A DNA stretch of 64,000 nucleotides from the NCBI GenBank assembly GCA_017521425.1, contig JAFXCQ010000016.1, positions 1 through 64,000 of the forward strand, read 5' to 3'. Below the pieces are notes generated by a model. The model worked only from the letters and a program-made list of their open reading frames with translations. It was not told the DNA's origin and searched no databases. Positions within the stretch are counted from its first letter, which is position 1. Every line of letters begins with the position of its first letter. A program made the position numbers and the translations under genes. Of the stretch, positions 6,363 to 16,600 are shown one piece after another. This DNA comes from Clostridia bacterium. GTDB taxonomy: Bacteria > Bacillota > Clostridia > Oscillospirales > Acutalibacteraceae.

Positions 6363-7694
6363 TTATCTCGCATCAGTTCCGGTAAACCTTATCATTTCTA
6401 AACCCGGGCAATTTTCAGCATCAATTTTTTTGTTGTATTCATCGCAGATTTTTCCCCAATTAACTGAACATTTTTCAATCAACACATTTTCTGCATATCT
6501 TAAATAGAATGCGGAATTTTTTATTTTTTCGACACCATATTGAAGACAGGGTCTTAAATCGTAAAGTCCGCTTTCCCATTTTGTTGTTTTAGAAAGTGTT
6601 ACATTTACATTCTCAAAAGTAACATTTTCAATCATATTTTCGTGGTTTCCGTGAACTAAAACACCATTTTCACCTTTGCAGGTAATATTAAAAAATCTGA
6701 TGTTTTTAATTTTACCAGATTTTGTATTTTCATCACGGTTAAATGTAGTGATAACAATCGGTTCAGCAGTACCCCACCAGTCAGGGCAGAAACGACGTGT
6801 TTCAATAATACAGTTTGAGTATGTAACATTCTCAACATTACCACCATCACGAATCTGAATTGAAAGACCGCGGTTACTTTTTGTAATAATGCAGTTATTT
6901 ACAATGATGTTTCTGAAATCGCCGACACCTTCTGTGCCGATTTTAATTGCTGCAGAAGTCGAAATGAGAGTACAATCTGAAATTATGATGTTTTCACAAG
7001 GGCCATACTCTGCGTTACCCTTTGATGCTTTTAAGCAAATACAATCATCTGCACACTCAATATGACAACCGAGAATTCGCACATTACTGCAATGGTCGGG
7101 GTCAATACCGTCAGAGTTGGCAACATCCAAATCATTTAAAATTCTTATTTGTGATATTAAAACATCATCACAACCTGCTGGGTGAAGAGTCCAGAATGGT
7201 GCGTCTATGACTGTGAAATCTTTAAAAGAGATATTATTGCTTTTTTCAATATAAATAACAGTTGGTCTTGGGTAAAAATCACCTGTTACATAATATCTGT
7301 CTTTTCTTTTCACGAAACTATGACCATTTGCGTCAATTGTGCCTTCGCCTGTAATTGAGCATTTATCTGCTTCATAACCATAAATAAATACAAACGACGG
7401 TTTACCTGTAACGGGGTTACCAATAAGTGCGGTTTTTGGGTCGTTTATCATATTACATGGTCGGATGTAACCGTCTATATTGTCAGTAGCTTTTAAAACA
7501 GAGCCTTTCTGCAAGTGCAATTCAACATTCTTTTTCATTCTTACGGAATCTGAAAAATATGTTTTTCCGCTTGTTAAAACTACTGTACCGCCACCATTTT
7601 CTTCTGCTTTGTCAATAGCACTCTGAATTGCTTTTACATCATTAACTTTTCCGTCAGCAACAGCACCGAAATCTTCGGGATAAAAGTATTTCAC
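6363..7694 (-). CDS. Glycoside hydrolase family 28 (polygalacturonase-like)
   Basis: 443 residues of right-handed beta-helix, opening with the 'FGAVADGKVNDVKAIQSAI' signature of pectin-acting GH28 enzymes. The acidic catalytic motifs are present: NSDGID and ADDCICLK near residues 190-220. The classical GHG histidine and RIK motifs are replaced (IKIGTEG; GLSIQI), as in divergent bacterial GH28 groups, so the exact pectic or rhamnogalacturonan substrate is open. No signal peptide is visible, suggesting action on imported oligosaccharides. The start is a GTG with AAGGAAG eight bases before it; a nearby ATG is followed directly by TAG. It stands alone, but arabinofuranosidase and GH2 genes lie nearby. 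Confidence 0.85.
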   Translation of the reverse strand: MKYFYPEDFGAVADGKVNDVKAIQSAIDKAEENGGGTVVLTSGKTYFSDSVRMKKNVELHLQKGSVLKATDNIDGYIRPCNMINDPKTALIGNPVTGKPSFVFIYGYEADKCSITGEGTIDANGHSFVKRKDRYYVTGDFYPRPTVIYIEKSNNISFKDFTVIDAPFWTLHPAGCDDVLISQIRILNDLDVANSDGIDPDHCSNVRILGCHIECADDCICLKASKGNAEYGPCENIIISDCTLISTSAAIKIGTEGVGDFRNIIVNNCIITKSNRGLSIQIRDGGNVENVTYSNCIIETRRFCPDWWGTAEPIVITTFNRDENTKSGKIKNIRFFNITCKGENGVLVHGNHENMIENVTFENVNVTLSKTTKWESGLYDLRPCLQYGVEKIKNSAFYLRYAENVLIEKCSVNWGKICDEYNKKIDAENCPGLEMIRFTGTDAR

Positions 7695-7801
7695 ACTACA
7701 TACTTCCTTTTTTTAAGATATTGTAATTATAGCATAATTTGGTTGAATGTTGCAAGGTGTCAGTTGTCAGTGTAAGAGTGTAAGTGCTTTAATTTGAGTA
7801 A

Positions 7802-8008
7802 TTAACCATTTGGGTTTGTGTCCAAAAAACTTTTAACTGCTTCATTTATTTCATTTTCTGTCAAATAAATGTTTTTACCTTTTAGTTTTAAAATAATGTC
7901 TGTGCAAAAAGTTATTAATTTCATATTTGCGTCTTCGGCTTTTTTCGTCAATTCTTTGTCCTGTAAGTTAATGAGAAAACGAATAATTATTTTTTTCATT
8001 TCAATCAA
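7802..8008 (-). CDS. Small hypothetical protein
   Basis: About 65-68 residues, lysine-rich, beginning MKKIIIRFLINLQDKELTKK if the ATG at 7999 is used; a TTG at 8008 lies closer to the AAAGGAA site. No family recognised. It is divergent from the ribbon-helix-helix-like gene at 8129, with an inverted repeat in the gap, so the two may be regulated together. Its short length leaves some doubt that it is translated. Confidence 0.4.
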   Translation of the reverse strand: MIEMKKIIIRFLINLQDKELTKKAEDANMKLITFCTDIILKLKGKNIYLTENEINEAVKSFLDTNPNG

Positions 8009-8047
8009 TATTCCTTTTTTGTTTGATAGAAAATATTATAATATAAC

Positions 8048-8117
8048 CGCAATACAAACGCAATGCATATTTTATGAATATAGTGTTATAAACTAATTGT
8101 AAGACAATTGTATTGCG
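8048..8117. promoter_or_regulatory. Widely spaced inverted repeat upstream of the RHH-like gene
   Basis: CGCAATACAA (8048-8057) and TTGTATTGCG (8108-8117), perfect 10-bp arms 50 bp apart, lie between the divergent small genes. A partial third copy (CGCAATGC) follows the first arm. The right arm overlaps the leader of the gene at 8129. Such paired half-sites suit a small DNA-binding autoregulator. Confidence 0.35.
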
Positions 8118-8128
8118 AGGTAATTTAT

Positions 8129-8299
8129 ATGGGAAAGTTTAAAATACCATCAATTCCGCCAACAACAAATAAAACAATTCGTTTTCCGAATGATGTAATA
8201 GAAGAGGTAGAAAAAGCAATTCAGGGAAAAGAATGTAACTTTTCTGCGTTTGTAATTGCAGCAGTGCGTTCAGCATTGGAAGATATTAAAGAAAACTAA
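8129..8299 (+). CDS. Small ribbon-helix-helix-like protein
   Basis: 56 residues from the ATG at 8129, preceded by GCGAGGTAA; a longer frame from 8108 would read through the inverted repeat. The segment 'NKTIRFPNDVIEEVEKAI' looks like the strand-helix start of an Arc/MetJ-type ribbon-helix-helix fold, followed by 'FSAFVIAAVRSALE', the usual second helix. Such proteins are DNA-binding antitoxins or repressors. No clear toxin follows; the divergent small gene is the only neighbour that could pair with it. Function inferred from fold only. Confidence 0.6.
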   Translation: MGKFKIPSIPPTTNKTIRFPNDVIEEVEKAIQGKECNFSAFVIAAVRSALEDIKEN

Positions 8300-8324
8300 A
8301 TTAATTTATGTTAAAAGTATGTAG

Positions 8325-8373
8325 GGTCCTATCATTTTAGTTGATATCCAAATCAACTTTTGATGATAGGACC
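8325..8373. repeat. Dispersed hairpin repeat, copy 3
   Basis: Outer arms GGTCCTATCAT (8325-8335) and its complement (8363-8373), inner arms AGTTGAT/ATCAACT. It ends the gene at 8129. It is followed by the short words 'ctaaccactgactcactgaca', a pattern also seen next to copies 5 and 6. Confidence 0.6.
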
Positions 8374-8464
8374 AATTTATTGTTTCAATTTCTAACCACT
8401 GACTCACTGACATACCGACCACGGCATATAATAAAATGTGTATAAAAAAGGTTGTTTATCACAG

Positions 8465-8488
8465 AAAAGTGAATAATAATTCACTTTT
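8465..8488 (+). terminator. Short hairpin with T-tract upstream of gdhA
   Basis: AAAAGTGAAT-AATA-ATTCACTTTT followed by more T. It may be a second terminator for upstream transcription or part of the gdhA leader region. The rest of 8374-8669 shows no gene; a weak promoter-like pair TTGTTG/TATAAA lies near 8595-8624. Confidence 0.45.
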
Positions 8489-8669
8489 TTAAGTCGAAAA
8501 ATGTAAGAATTTGCCTGTATTTTGCAAAAAAAGTTCGTTTTGTTCACGCTTATTTTTATTCAATGTTACAATATTACAAAACCTGAACAGAAATTTGTTG
8601 CAATTTGACTAAAACGGGTATAAAATAAGCGGGTAAAAATTTTTATTCTAATTTTAAGGAGTAATAGAT

Positions 8670-10013
8670 ATGAGTTATGTTCAAAGAGTAATTGATGATG
8701 TAGCAAAGAAACACGCTAACGAGCCAGAGTTCGTTCAGACAGTTACAGAAGTTTTAACATCATTAGAACCAGTTATTGAGCAAAATCCTGAATATGAAAA
8801 ATATTCTTTACTTGAAAGAATTGTAGAACCTGAAAGACAAATCACTTTCAGAGTTACATGGACAGATGACAAGGGTAAGGTACACGTAAATACAGGTTAC
8901 CGTGTTCAGTTCAACGGTGCTATTGGTCCTTACAAGGGCGGTCTTCGTTTCCACCCATCAGTATATTCTGGTATTATGAAGTTCCTTGCTTTCGAGCAGA
9001 CATTCAAAAACAGCTTAACAGGTCTTCCAATCGGTGGCGGTAAAGGTGGTTCTGACTTTGACCCACGTGGCAAGAGTGATATGGATATTCTTCGTTTCTG
9101 CCAGAGCTTTATGACAGAGCTTTACAGACACATCGGTCCTGACGTTGACGTTCCTGCAGGCGATATTGGTGTTGGTGCTCGTGAAATCGGTTACCTTTAC
9201 GGTCAATACAGAAGAATTAAGGGTGCTTTCAAAAACGGTGTTCTTACAGGAAAAGGTCTTTCTTACGGTGGTTCTTTAGTAAGACCAGAAGCAACAGGTT
9301 TTGGTGCTACTTATTATGCAGTTGAAGTTTTCAAACACTTCGGCGAAGATATTAAAGGCAAAACATTTGCTCTTTCAGGCTTCGGTAACGTTGCTTGGGG
9401 TGCAGCAAAGAAAATTGCTGAACTCGGCGGTAAAGTTGTTACAATTTCAGGTCCTGACGGATATGTTTATGACCCAGACGGTATTACAACAGATGAAAAA
9501 ATTGAGTATATGCTCGAAATGCGTGCTTCAGGTCGCGACAAGGTTCAGGATTATGCAGATAAATTCGGTTGCGAATTCTTCCCGGGTCAGAAGCCTTGGG
9601 GTGTAAAGGTTGATGTTGCAATGCCTTGCGCTACACAGAACGAAATCAATATGGACGAAGCAAAGAAATTAGTTGCAAATGGTGTTCAGTATTACATTGA
9701 AGTTGCTAATATGCCAACAACAAACGATGCTTTAGAATATCTTAAAGAAAACGTTAAGGTTGTTGCTCCATCAAAAGCAGTTAATGCTGGTGGTGTTGCA
9801 GTTTCTGCTCTCGAAATGGGTCAGAACTCAATGAGATATAACTGGACTGCTGAAGAGGTTGACGCAAGACTTCAACAGATTATGAAAGATATTCACGACC
9901 ATTCAGCAGCTGCTGCGGAAAAATACGGCCTTGGTTATGACCTCGTTGCAGGTGCTAACATTGCAGGCTTTATTAAGGTTGCAGATGCTATGATGGCACA
10001 GGGCATTATCTGA
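8670..10013 (+). CDS. Glutamate dehydrogenase, NADP-dependent type
   Basis: 447 residues, the usual length of hexameric bacterial GdhA. It reversibly aminates 2-oxoglutarate to glutamate, the entry point of ammonium and the nitrogen donor for the arginine operon at 46 kb. The family signature GGGKGGSDFDP containing the catalytic Lys is near residue 125, followed by the Rossmann motif 'SGFGNVAWGAA' near 240 and 'NAGGVAVSALEM' near 370. AAGGAG precedes the ATG. Codon use is strongly biased, which suggests high expression. The gene is monocistronic, flanked by hairpin repeats at 8325 and 10103. Confidence 0.95.
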   Translation: MSYVQRVIDDVAKKHANEPEFVQTVTEVLTSLEPVIEQNPEYEKYSLLERIVEPERQITFRVTWTDDKGKVHVNTGYRVQFNGAIGPYKGGLRFHPSVYSGIMKFLAFEQTFKNSLTGLPIGGGKGGSDFDPRGKSDMDILRFCQSFMTELYRHIGPDVDVPAGDIGVGAREIGYLYGQYRRIKGAFKNGVLTGKGLSYGGSLVRPEATGFGATYYAVEVFKHFGEDIKGKTFALSGFGNVAWGAAKKIAELGGKVVTISGPDGYVYDPDGITTDEKIEYMLEMRASGRDKVQDYADKFGCEFFPGQKPWGVKVDVAMPCATQNEINMDEAKKLVANGVQYYIEVANMPTTNDALEYLKENVKVVAPSKAVNAGGVAVSALEMGQNSMRYNWTAEEVDARLQQIMKDIHDHSAAAAEKYGLGYDLVAGANIAGFIKVADAMMAQGII

Positions 10014-10102
10014 TTCGCTTACGCTCAAGATAAGAGATAATAGTGAATAGATAATAACTGTGGGACCTGCGGTCGGCAATTATAATTAAATAACAAAAAG
10101 AA

Positions 10103-10148
10103 AAGTTCTATCATTCAAAGTTTTCGTAAACTGAAAATGATAGAACTT
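10103..10148. repeat. Dispersed hairpin repeat, copy 4 (gdhA terminator)
   Basis: Arms AAGTTCTATCATT (10103-10115) and complement (10136-10148), inner AGTTT/AAACT pair, followed by GTTTTTT. Acts as a rho-independent terminator after gdhA. Immediately downstream come repeated words 'cttgcaacttgacacttgc'. Confidence 0.7.
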
Positions 10149-10168
10149 GTTTTTTACTTGCAACTTGA

Positions 10169-11757
<1,589 letters not shown>

Positions 11758-11758
<1 letters not shown>

Positions 11759-12594
11759 TGAAGTTTGATTACAGAGAAGCAGCAAAAAAGAATATTTTAG
11801 TAGTAGCACACAGAGGTGTAAGTGCAGGTAATATCCCGTGTAATACTTTACCCGCTTACGAAATTGCGTTGAAGCAAGGTGCAGATGTTATTGAAATGGA
11901 TGTTGATATGAGTGCAGACGGGCAATTAGTAGTATTTCACCCCGGCAGAGAATTTGAACATCTTTCAATAGCAGAAAGCTTTGAAAATGCCACATGGGAT
12001 GACATAAGTCGTTATCGTTATGTGAATGCAGGTGAAAGATGCCCGACACAATTCGGGGTGTTGAAATTCGATGATTTTTTAGAGAATTTCAAAGACCGTT
12101 GCTTCATAAATGTTGATAAATTCTGGGAGCATCCTAATGAAATTTATGAAGCAATTCACAGACACGGTATGGACAGTCAGGTTATTGTAAAATCTGCTCC
12201 GTCAGACGAAGTTTTCAGAGTGTTAGAAGAGGTTGCCCCACATTTACAGTTTATGCCGATTGTGAGTGAAGAACATAAGTGGCACGAAATTTTAAAATCG
12301 AAAAATCTTAATTATATTGGTGCAGAGGTGCTTTTTACATCTGATGAAAGCGAGGTTGCAAGTGACGAGTTTATCGAGATGATGCATAAAGATGAAAAGC
12401 TTGTCTGGGTTAATGCAATTATTTATAATTATCGTGAGCAATTGGCGGCAGGTCATTCAGATGATACTGCACTCACAGAGTCAATGGATAAAGGCTGGGG
12501 TTGGCTTAGCGACAAGGGCTTTGATTTTATTCAGACCGACTGGCCTTTAATGCTTATTGATTATCTCAAAAAAAGCGGTAAATATTACAGATAA
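11758..12594 (+). CDS. Glycerophosphodiester phosphodiesterase-family protein
   Basis: 278 residues of TIM-barrel GDPD type. The motif 'VVAHRGVSAGNIPCNTLPAY' carries the HR and the position normally occupied by ENT (here CNT, so the first metal-ligand Glu is replaced), 'IEMDVDMSADGQLVVFH' holds the second acidic pair and His. Because of the altered motif, activity on glycerophosphodiesters is likely but not certain, and a sugar-phosphodiester substrate is conceivable given its fusion in an operon with arabinofuranosidase. Its start overlaps the upstream stop by one base. Confidence 0.8.
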
Positions 12595-12600
12595 CAACCA

Positions 12601-12656
12601 AAAGAGTGAATAAATATCCATTTGCGACATTTTTAGACAAGGATAATTCACTCTTT
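12601..12656 (+). terminator. Intrinsic terminator
   Basis: AAAGAGTGAAT (12601-12611) pairs with 12646-12656, with an inner TATCC/GGATA stem, followed by TTACTTTTTT. Ends the GH51-GDPD operon. Confidence 0.7.
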
Positions 12657-12684
12657 TTACTTTTTTGTAGAAAATAAAACCGTT

Positions 12685-12694
12685 TTTGTCGAAA
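12685..12694 (+). promoter_or_regulatory. 0A box (Spo0A binding site)
   Basis: TTTGTCGAAA matches the Spo0A box consensus and ends 3 bp before the -35 of the promoter that reads into the Spo0A-type gene. Autoregulation is the direct reading. Confidence 0.6.
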
Positions 12695-12697
12695 GTA

Positions 12698-12725
12698 TTG
12701 ACTTCACTTTGTTTGATAGTATAAT
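12698..12725 (+). promoter_or_regulatory. Promoter of the Spo0A-type gene
   Basis: TTGACT (12698-12703), 16-bp spacer, TATAAT (12720-12725). Transcription should begin near 12732, which rules out the TTG at 12709 as a translation start. Confidence 0.65.
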
Positions 12726-12762
12726 TATAGGGCAAAAAGAGAATAGTAAAGAAGGCTTGTGG

Positions 12763-13527
12763 ATGGGTAGATTGACAGTGCTATTTGCAGATGATTTTGA
12801 CGAAGTTTCAAAAAGATTTTGTGAGTACAAAAATTTAGGTTTCGATTATAGAACCTGCGAAAAAGATGGCAGTATAGTTTTAGATGAACTTCGTAAAAAT
12901 CCTGTTGACGTAGTTGTTATGGATTTTGTTATGAAGGGTATAGATGCTTTAGGTGTTTTAGAGCGTATGAGAACAATAAATCCGTTATATGCTCCCGCAG
13001 TAATTATTCTTTCAAGTGTAGATAGCATAGCTCTTAGGAATGAGTTTTACAGTAAAGGTGCCGAAGTTTATTTAAGAAAGCCTGTAAAAACAGAAGTGCT
13101 TATTTCTAAAATAAATGAAATAAAACGAAATCGTGATATAAATAATTTGAAATCAAATTCAGACAGGTATCGCGAAGAAAGTGAAATTATAATTACAAAA
13201 ATTATTCAACAGCTTTGTGTTCCTGCGCACCTTAAAGGTTATAATTATTTAAGATATGCCATAAAGTTATGCGTTGATTCTCCTACACTTGCAAATACAA
13301 TAACTAAAGAATTATATCCTGATATCGCAGTAAATTATTCAGTTTCAAGTGAAAGTGTAGAAAGAAATATCCGCACTGCAATAGAGTTAGCATGGCAACG
13401 GGGTAGTGAAGACGTTTTTTCAAAATATTTTGGCTACAATAAGCAGATAAGAAAAAACAGACCTACAAATGCGGAATTTATTGCAAGAATATCAGATGAA
13501 ATAAGAATTATATACGATGTAGGTTAA
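12763..13527 (+). CDS. Spo0A-type sporulation response regulator
   Basis: 254 residues from the ATG at 12763 (GAAGG upstream). An N-terminal receiver domain (acidic pair in LFADD, phospho-acceptor Asp in VVMDFVMKG, RKP lysine) is joined to a Spo0A C-terminal DNA-binding domain: 'PAHLKGYNYLRYAIKLC', 'ITKELYPDIA', 'VERNIRTAIELAW', 'RPTNAEFIARISDEIRI'. Spo0A binds 0A boxes and starts sporulation. The receiver is atypical: the normally conserved Pro after the phospho-acceptor loop is Lys. The usual neighbour spoIVB is absent; instead a hybrid kinase and an HPt protein follow, so it may be a Spo0A paralogue. Confidence 0.85.
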   Translation: MGRLTVLFADDFDEVSKRFCEYKNLGFDYRTCEKDGSIVLDELRKNPVDVVVMDFVMKGIDALGVLERMRTINPLYAPAVIILSSVDSIALRNEFYSKGAEVYLRKPVKTEVLISKINEIKRNRDINNLKSNSDRYREESEIIITKIIQQLCVPAHLKGYNYLRYAIKLCVDSPTLANTITKELYPDIAVNYSVSSESVERNIRTAIELAWQRGSEDVFSKYFGYNKQIRKNRPTNAEFIARISDEIRIIYDVG

Positions 13528-13547
13528 AAATAAAATCATTCTATATG

Positions 13548-13584
13548 TGCACAACGAACAATTAACAGATTTGTTTGTTGTGCA
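13548..13584 (+). terminator. Intrinsic terminator after the Spo0A-type gene
   Basis: TGCACAACGAACAA pairs with TTGTTTGTTGTGCA (one G-U pair) and is followed by TTTTGATTTTTTTATTTT. Confidence 0.7.
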
Positions 13585-13681
13585 TTTTGATTTTTTTATT
13601 TTATTGAAAAAATACACCTTTTATGATACTCTTAAAGTGTATATAGTTTTTTATAAAAATCTTTTTACAGGGGATGAAAAA

Positions 13682-16600
13682 ATGCTTAAAAGATTAGATT
13701 TATCAGCATTCAAAAAAATATATGATAAAAGTGCTATTGCCTTTGCAGTTCTTAAATTGATAAGAAATGACGAAGGTGTAGCTTACGACTTTTTATATGA
13801 ATATGCAAATCAGGCTATGGCAGATATTGATGGTATAAAAGTATCTGATATAGTTGGTAAAAAATATTCAGCAATTTACAAAAAATATCCCCCAAAATCA
13901 ACAATAAAAAATCTTTCTGATGTTGCAGAAAGTTGTGGTGCTGGTACCTCACAGGAATACTGGAATGAAGTAGGTCTTAGTGTATCTATGCAGTATTCTT
14001 ATGTTTCAGAAGATACTGTTTCTGTAAGTGTAATCGGTATTTCAAATGTTGAGCAAATAAAGAACCAAAACGAGCAATTAGTTAATAAAATCCCTGGTGG
14101 TGTTGTTATTATTGAGGTGACTGATACAATTCATTTTTATCATTGCAACGATTGGTATCACACTACTTTAGGTTACACAAGTGAAGAGTTTGAGCGTATT
14201 CAAAAGGAAGATGAAAACGCGGGTATTCACCCTGAAGATATTGGAATTTTAAAAGACAGTATAGCAGAGTGCTTTTTAAATAAAAGAAGTGATACACTCA
14301 CATTAAGGGTTGCTCATAAAAATGGTACATACAAATATTTATGCCTTAATACTACCGTTATAGGTAAAACACAAAATAAACTTACACTTTATGGTATGTA
14401 CACCGATGTTGATAAACATATTCGTCTTACTAATAAATTGGCGTATGTCAATGCTGAAATGGATAATATGATTGCGTCAATTCCTGGTGGTATTTCAAAA
14501 TATGTTTTAACAGAGGAGGGTACATTAAAGCGTCTTTATAGCTCACCTGGTATGGCAGAGCTTGTTGGTAAAACTCAGGAAGAATACGAAAGAGATTTTG
14601 ATAAAGATTGGAAAGAAAATATTTATTATGCCGATTTTCCCATTGTTCAGCGAAAAATAGTTGAATGTATAAAAACCTTAAAATCTACAGAGTTTACATA
14701 CAGACTTATTCATAAGGATGGAAGTCTTGTCTGGGTTACAGCCTTAGTTCGTGTTATCGGTGAAAAAGACGGCAGACCTTTGGCTCACGCCGTTTTCCAC
14801 GCAATGGCAAAAAGTGAAATTCTTTACCAGACACTTCTTGATAATATTGATACTGTTACTATGGTTCGCGATGTAACTAATGGTGAGATTCTCTATGCTA
14901 ATAAAGTTGCTTCAGATTTCTTTGGAATGACCGAAAAACAACTTATTGGTAAAAGTTACACCGAAGTTATGAATGCTAACAATATAAAGGTTGAAGATTT
15001 TAATGTTGATTTTGACAATAATACTTCAAAAGAAGTTATATCCGACGATAAATGTTACAATGTAACTGCAGAGAAAATTGTGTGGAATGACAGAGAGTCT
15101 GTAGCAAGTTTCTTTACGGATATTACTGATTCATATAAAGCACGTCAAGAACTTCAGGGAGATAAAGATAAACTTGATGATATTGTAAGTAAAATTCCTC
15201 TTGGCATTGTAGTGTTTAAGTTAGATGAAGATGATGTTCTTTATGTTGAACATTGTAATGACAGTATTTGCGAAATAATAAATATAGATAAAAATGATAT
15301 TAAATACGGTGAATATAGCAATCTTTCTTTGCCGTTTGATTTTTATAAAGATGATATTCCTACAATACTCAATTCTTTTGAAATTGCTAAAAGTCAGAAA
15401 GAACCGCATTTCTTTGATTTCAGAATAATTTATGAAGATGGAAGAATTTCGTGGTTTACAGCAAGTTTCCAAAGCGTTTTGCAAGAAGACGGAACTTTCC
15501 TGATTTATGCGGGTTGTATTGATATTACAGCGCAGAAAGACCTTGAGGAACAACTTGTGCTGAATGCAAAAGAAATGAGAGAGTCGGTTGTTAAATTACA
15601 GGAAAGTCAGGAAAGACTTAACGCAATTTCAAAACGAGCAGAGTTGTTTTATTGGGAAATTGAACTTGACTCCGGCGATGTTACTGCTTTGTTTGCAAGA
15701 GAAGATTCACCAAGTGGTAACCTGAAAAATGAAGGTTTTGCTACCGACTTTATTATTCCGGAAGATTTAGAGTATTTTAAACTTATGACAGGTCTCGCTT
15801 CATCAGGTAAAGAAGAACACCTTACATTTGATGTGCGTGTCGGTACCAATGTTGAAAAATCAGAATGGTTCAGAATTACCTATGATATAATTAAAGATGA
15901 TGAAGATAATGCTGTGAGTCTTTTGGGACTTGCTCAAAATGTAAATGAATTAAAACTTGAGCAAAGAAGACTTGACGAAGAAATAGAAAACCTGGAAACT
16001 GCAACACAAAAACGAGATGTTCTTTCAACAATGAGAGTTAATCTTACTGATAACTGTGTTGAAAGTTACAATAGTAAACCTGAAACCCAACTTCCTGTTG
16101 AAATTGGTGATAAATATACCGATGTTCTTATGAAAATATCAGAACACGCAGTTTCAACAACTGATAAAGACGAGATTTTTAAACAACAATCATTAGAAAA
16201 ATTACTTTCGGCTTTTGAAAATGGTGAAAAAGCAATTTCTGTGGACTATCAGATTGAAACTTATGACAATGCTTCTTGTTGGGTTAACAGTACTATGCGT
16301 CTTTACAGACATCCTGCAACCAAAAAAGTGATGTGCTTTATGTATTGTTATGATATAAACGATATTCACGTAACAAAAGAAATCATTAACAAGGTTGTAG
16401 AAGATGGTTATGAGCATATTAGTGTTATAAATGTGAAAAATAGAAAGATTGACCTTTCTATAGGTGATGAAAATTCCATTACCTATATGAAAACAAATGA
16501 TGTTTTTGACCGTTCCTTAATGAATGTTTTTGCAAAATTGGGTTCAGTAGAATTAGCAGAGAGTGGATTTGATAACTGTTGTCTTTCTAATGTTATTGAA

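Noticed and set aside
12709-12762. Upstream TTG start for the Spo0A-type gene
   Set aside because: It lies between the -35 and -10 of the gene's own promoter, so it cannot be in the mRNA.
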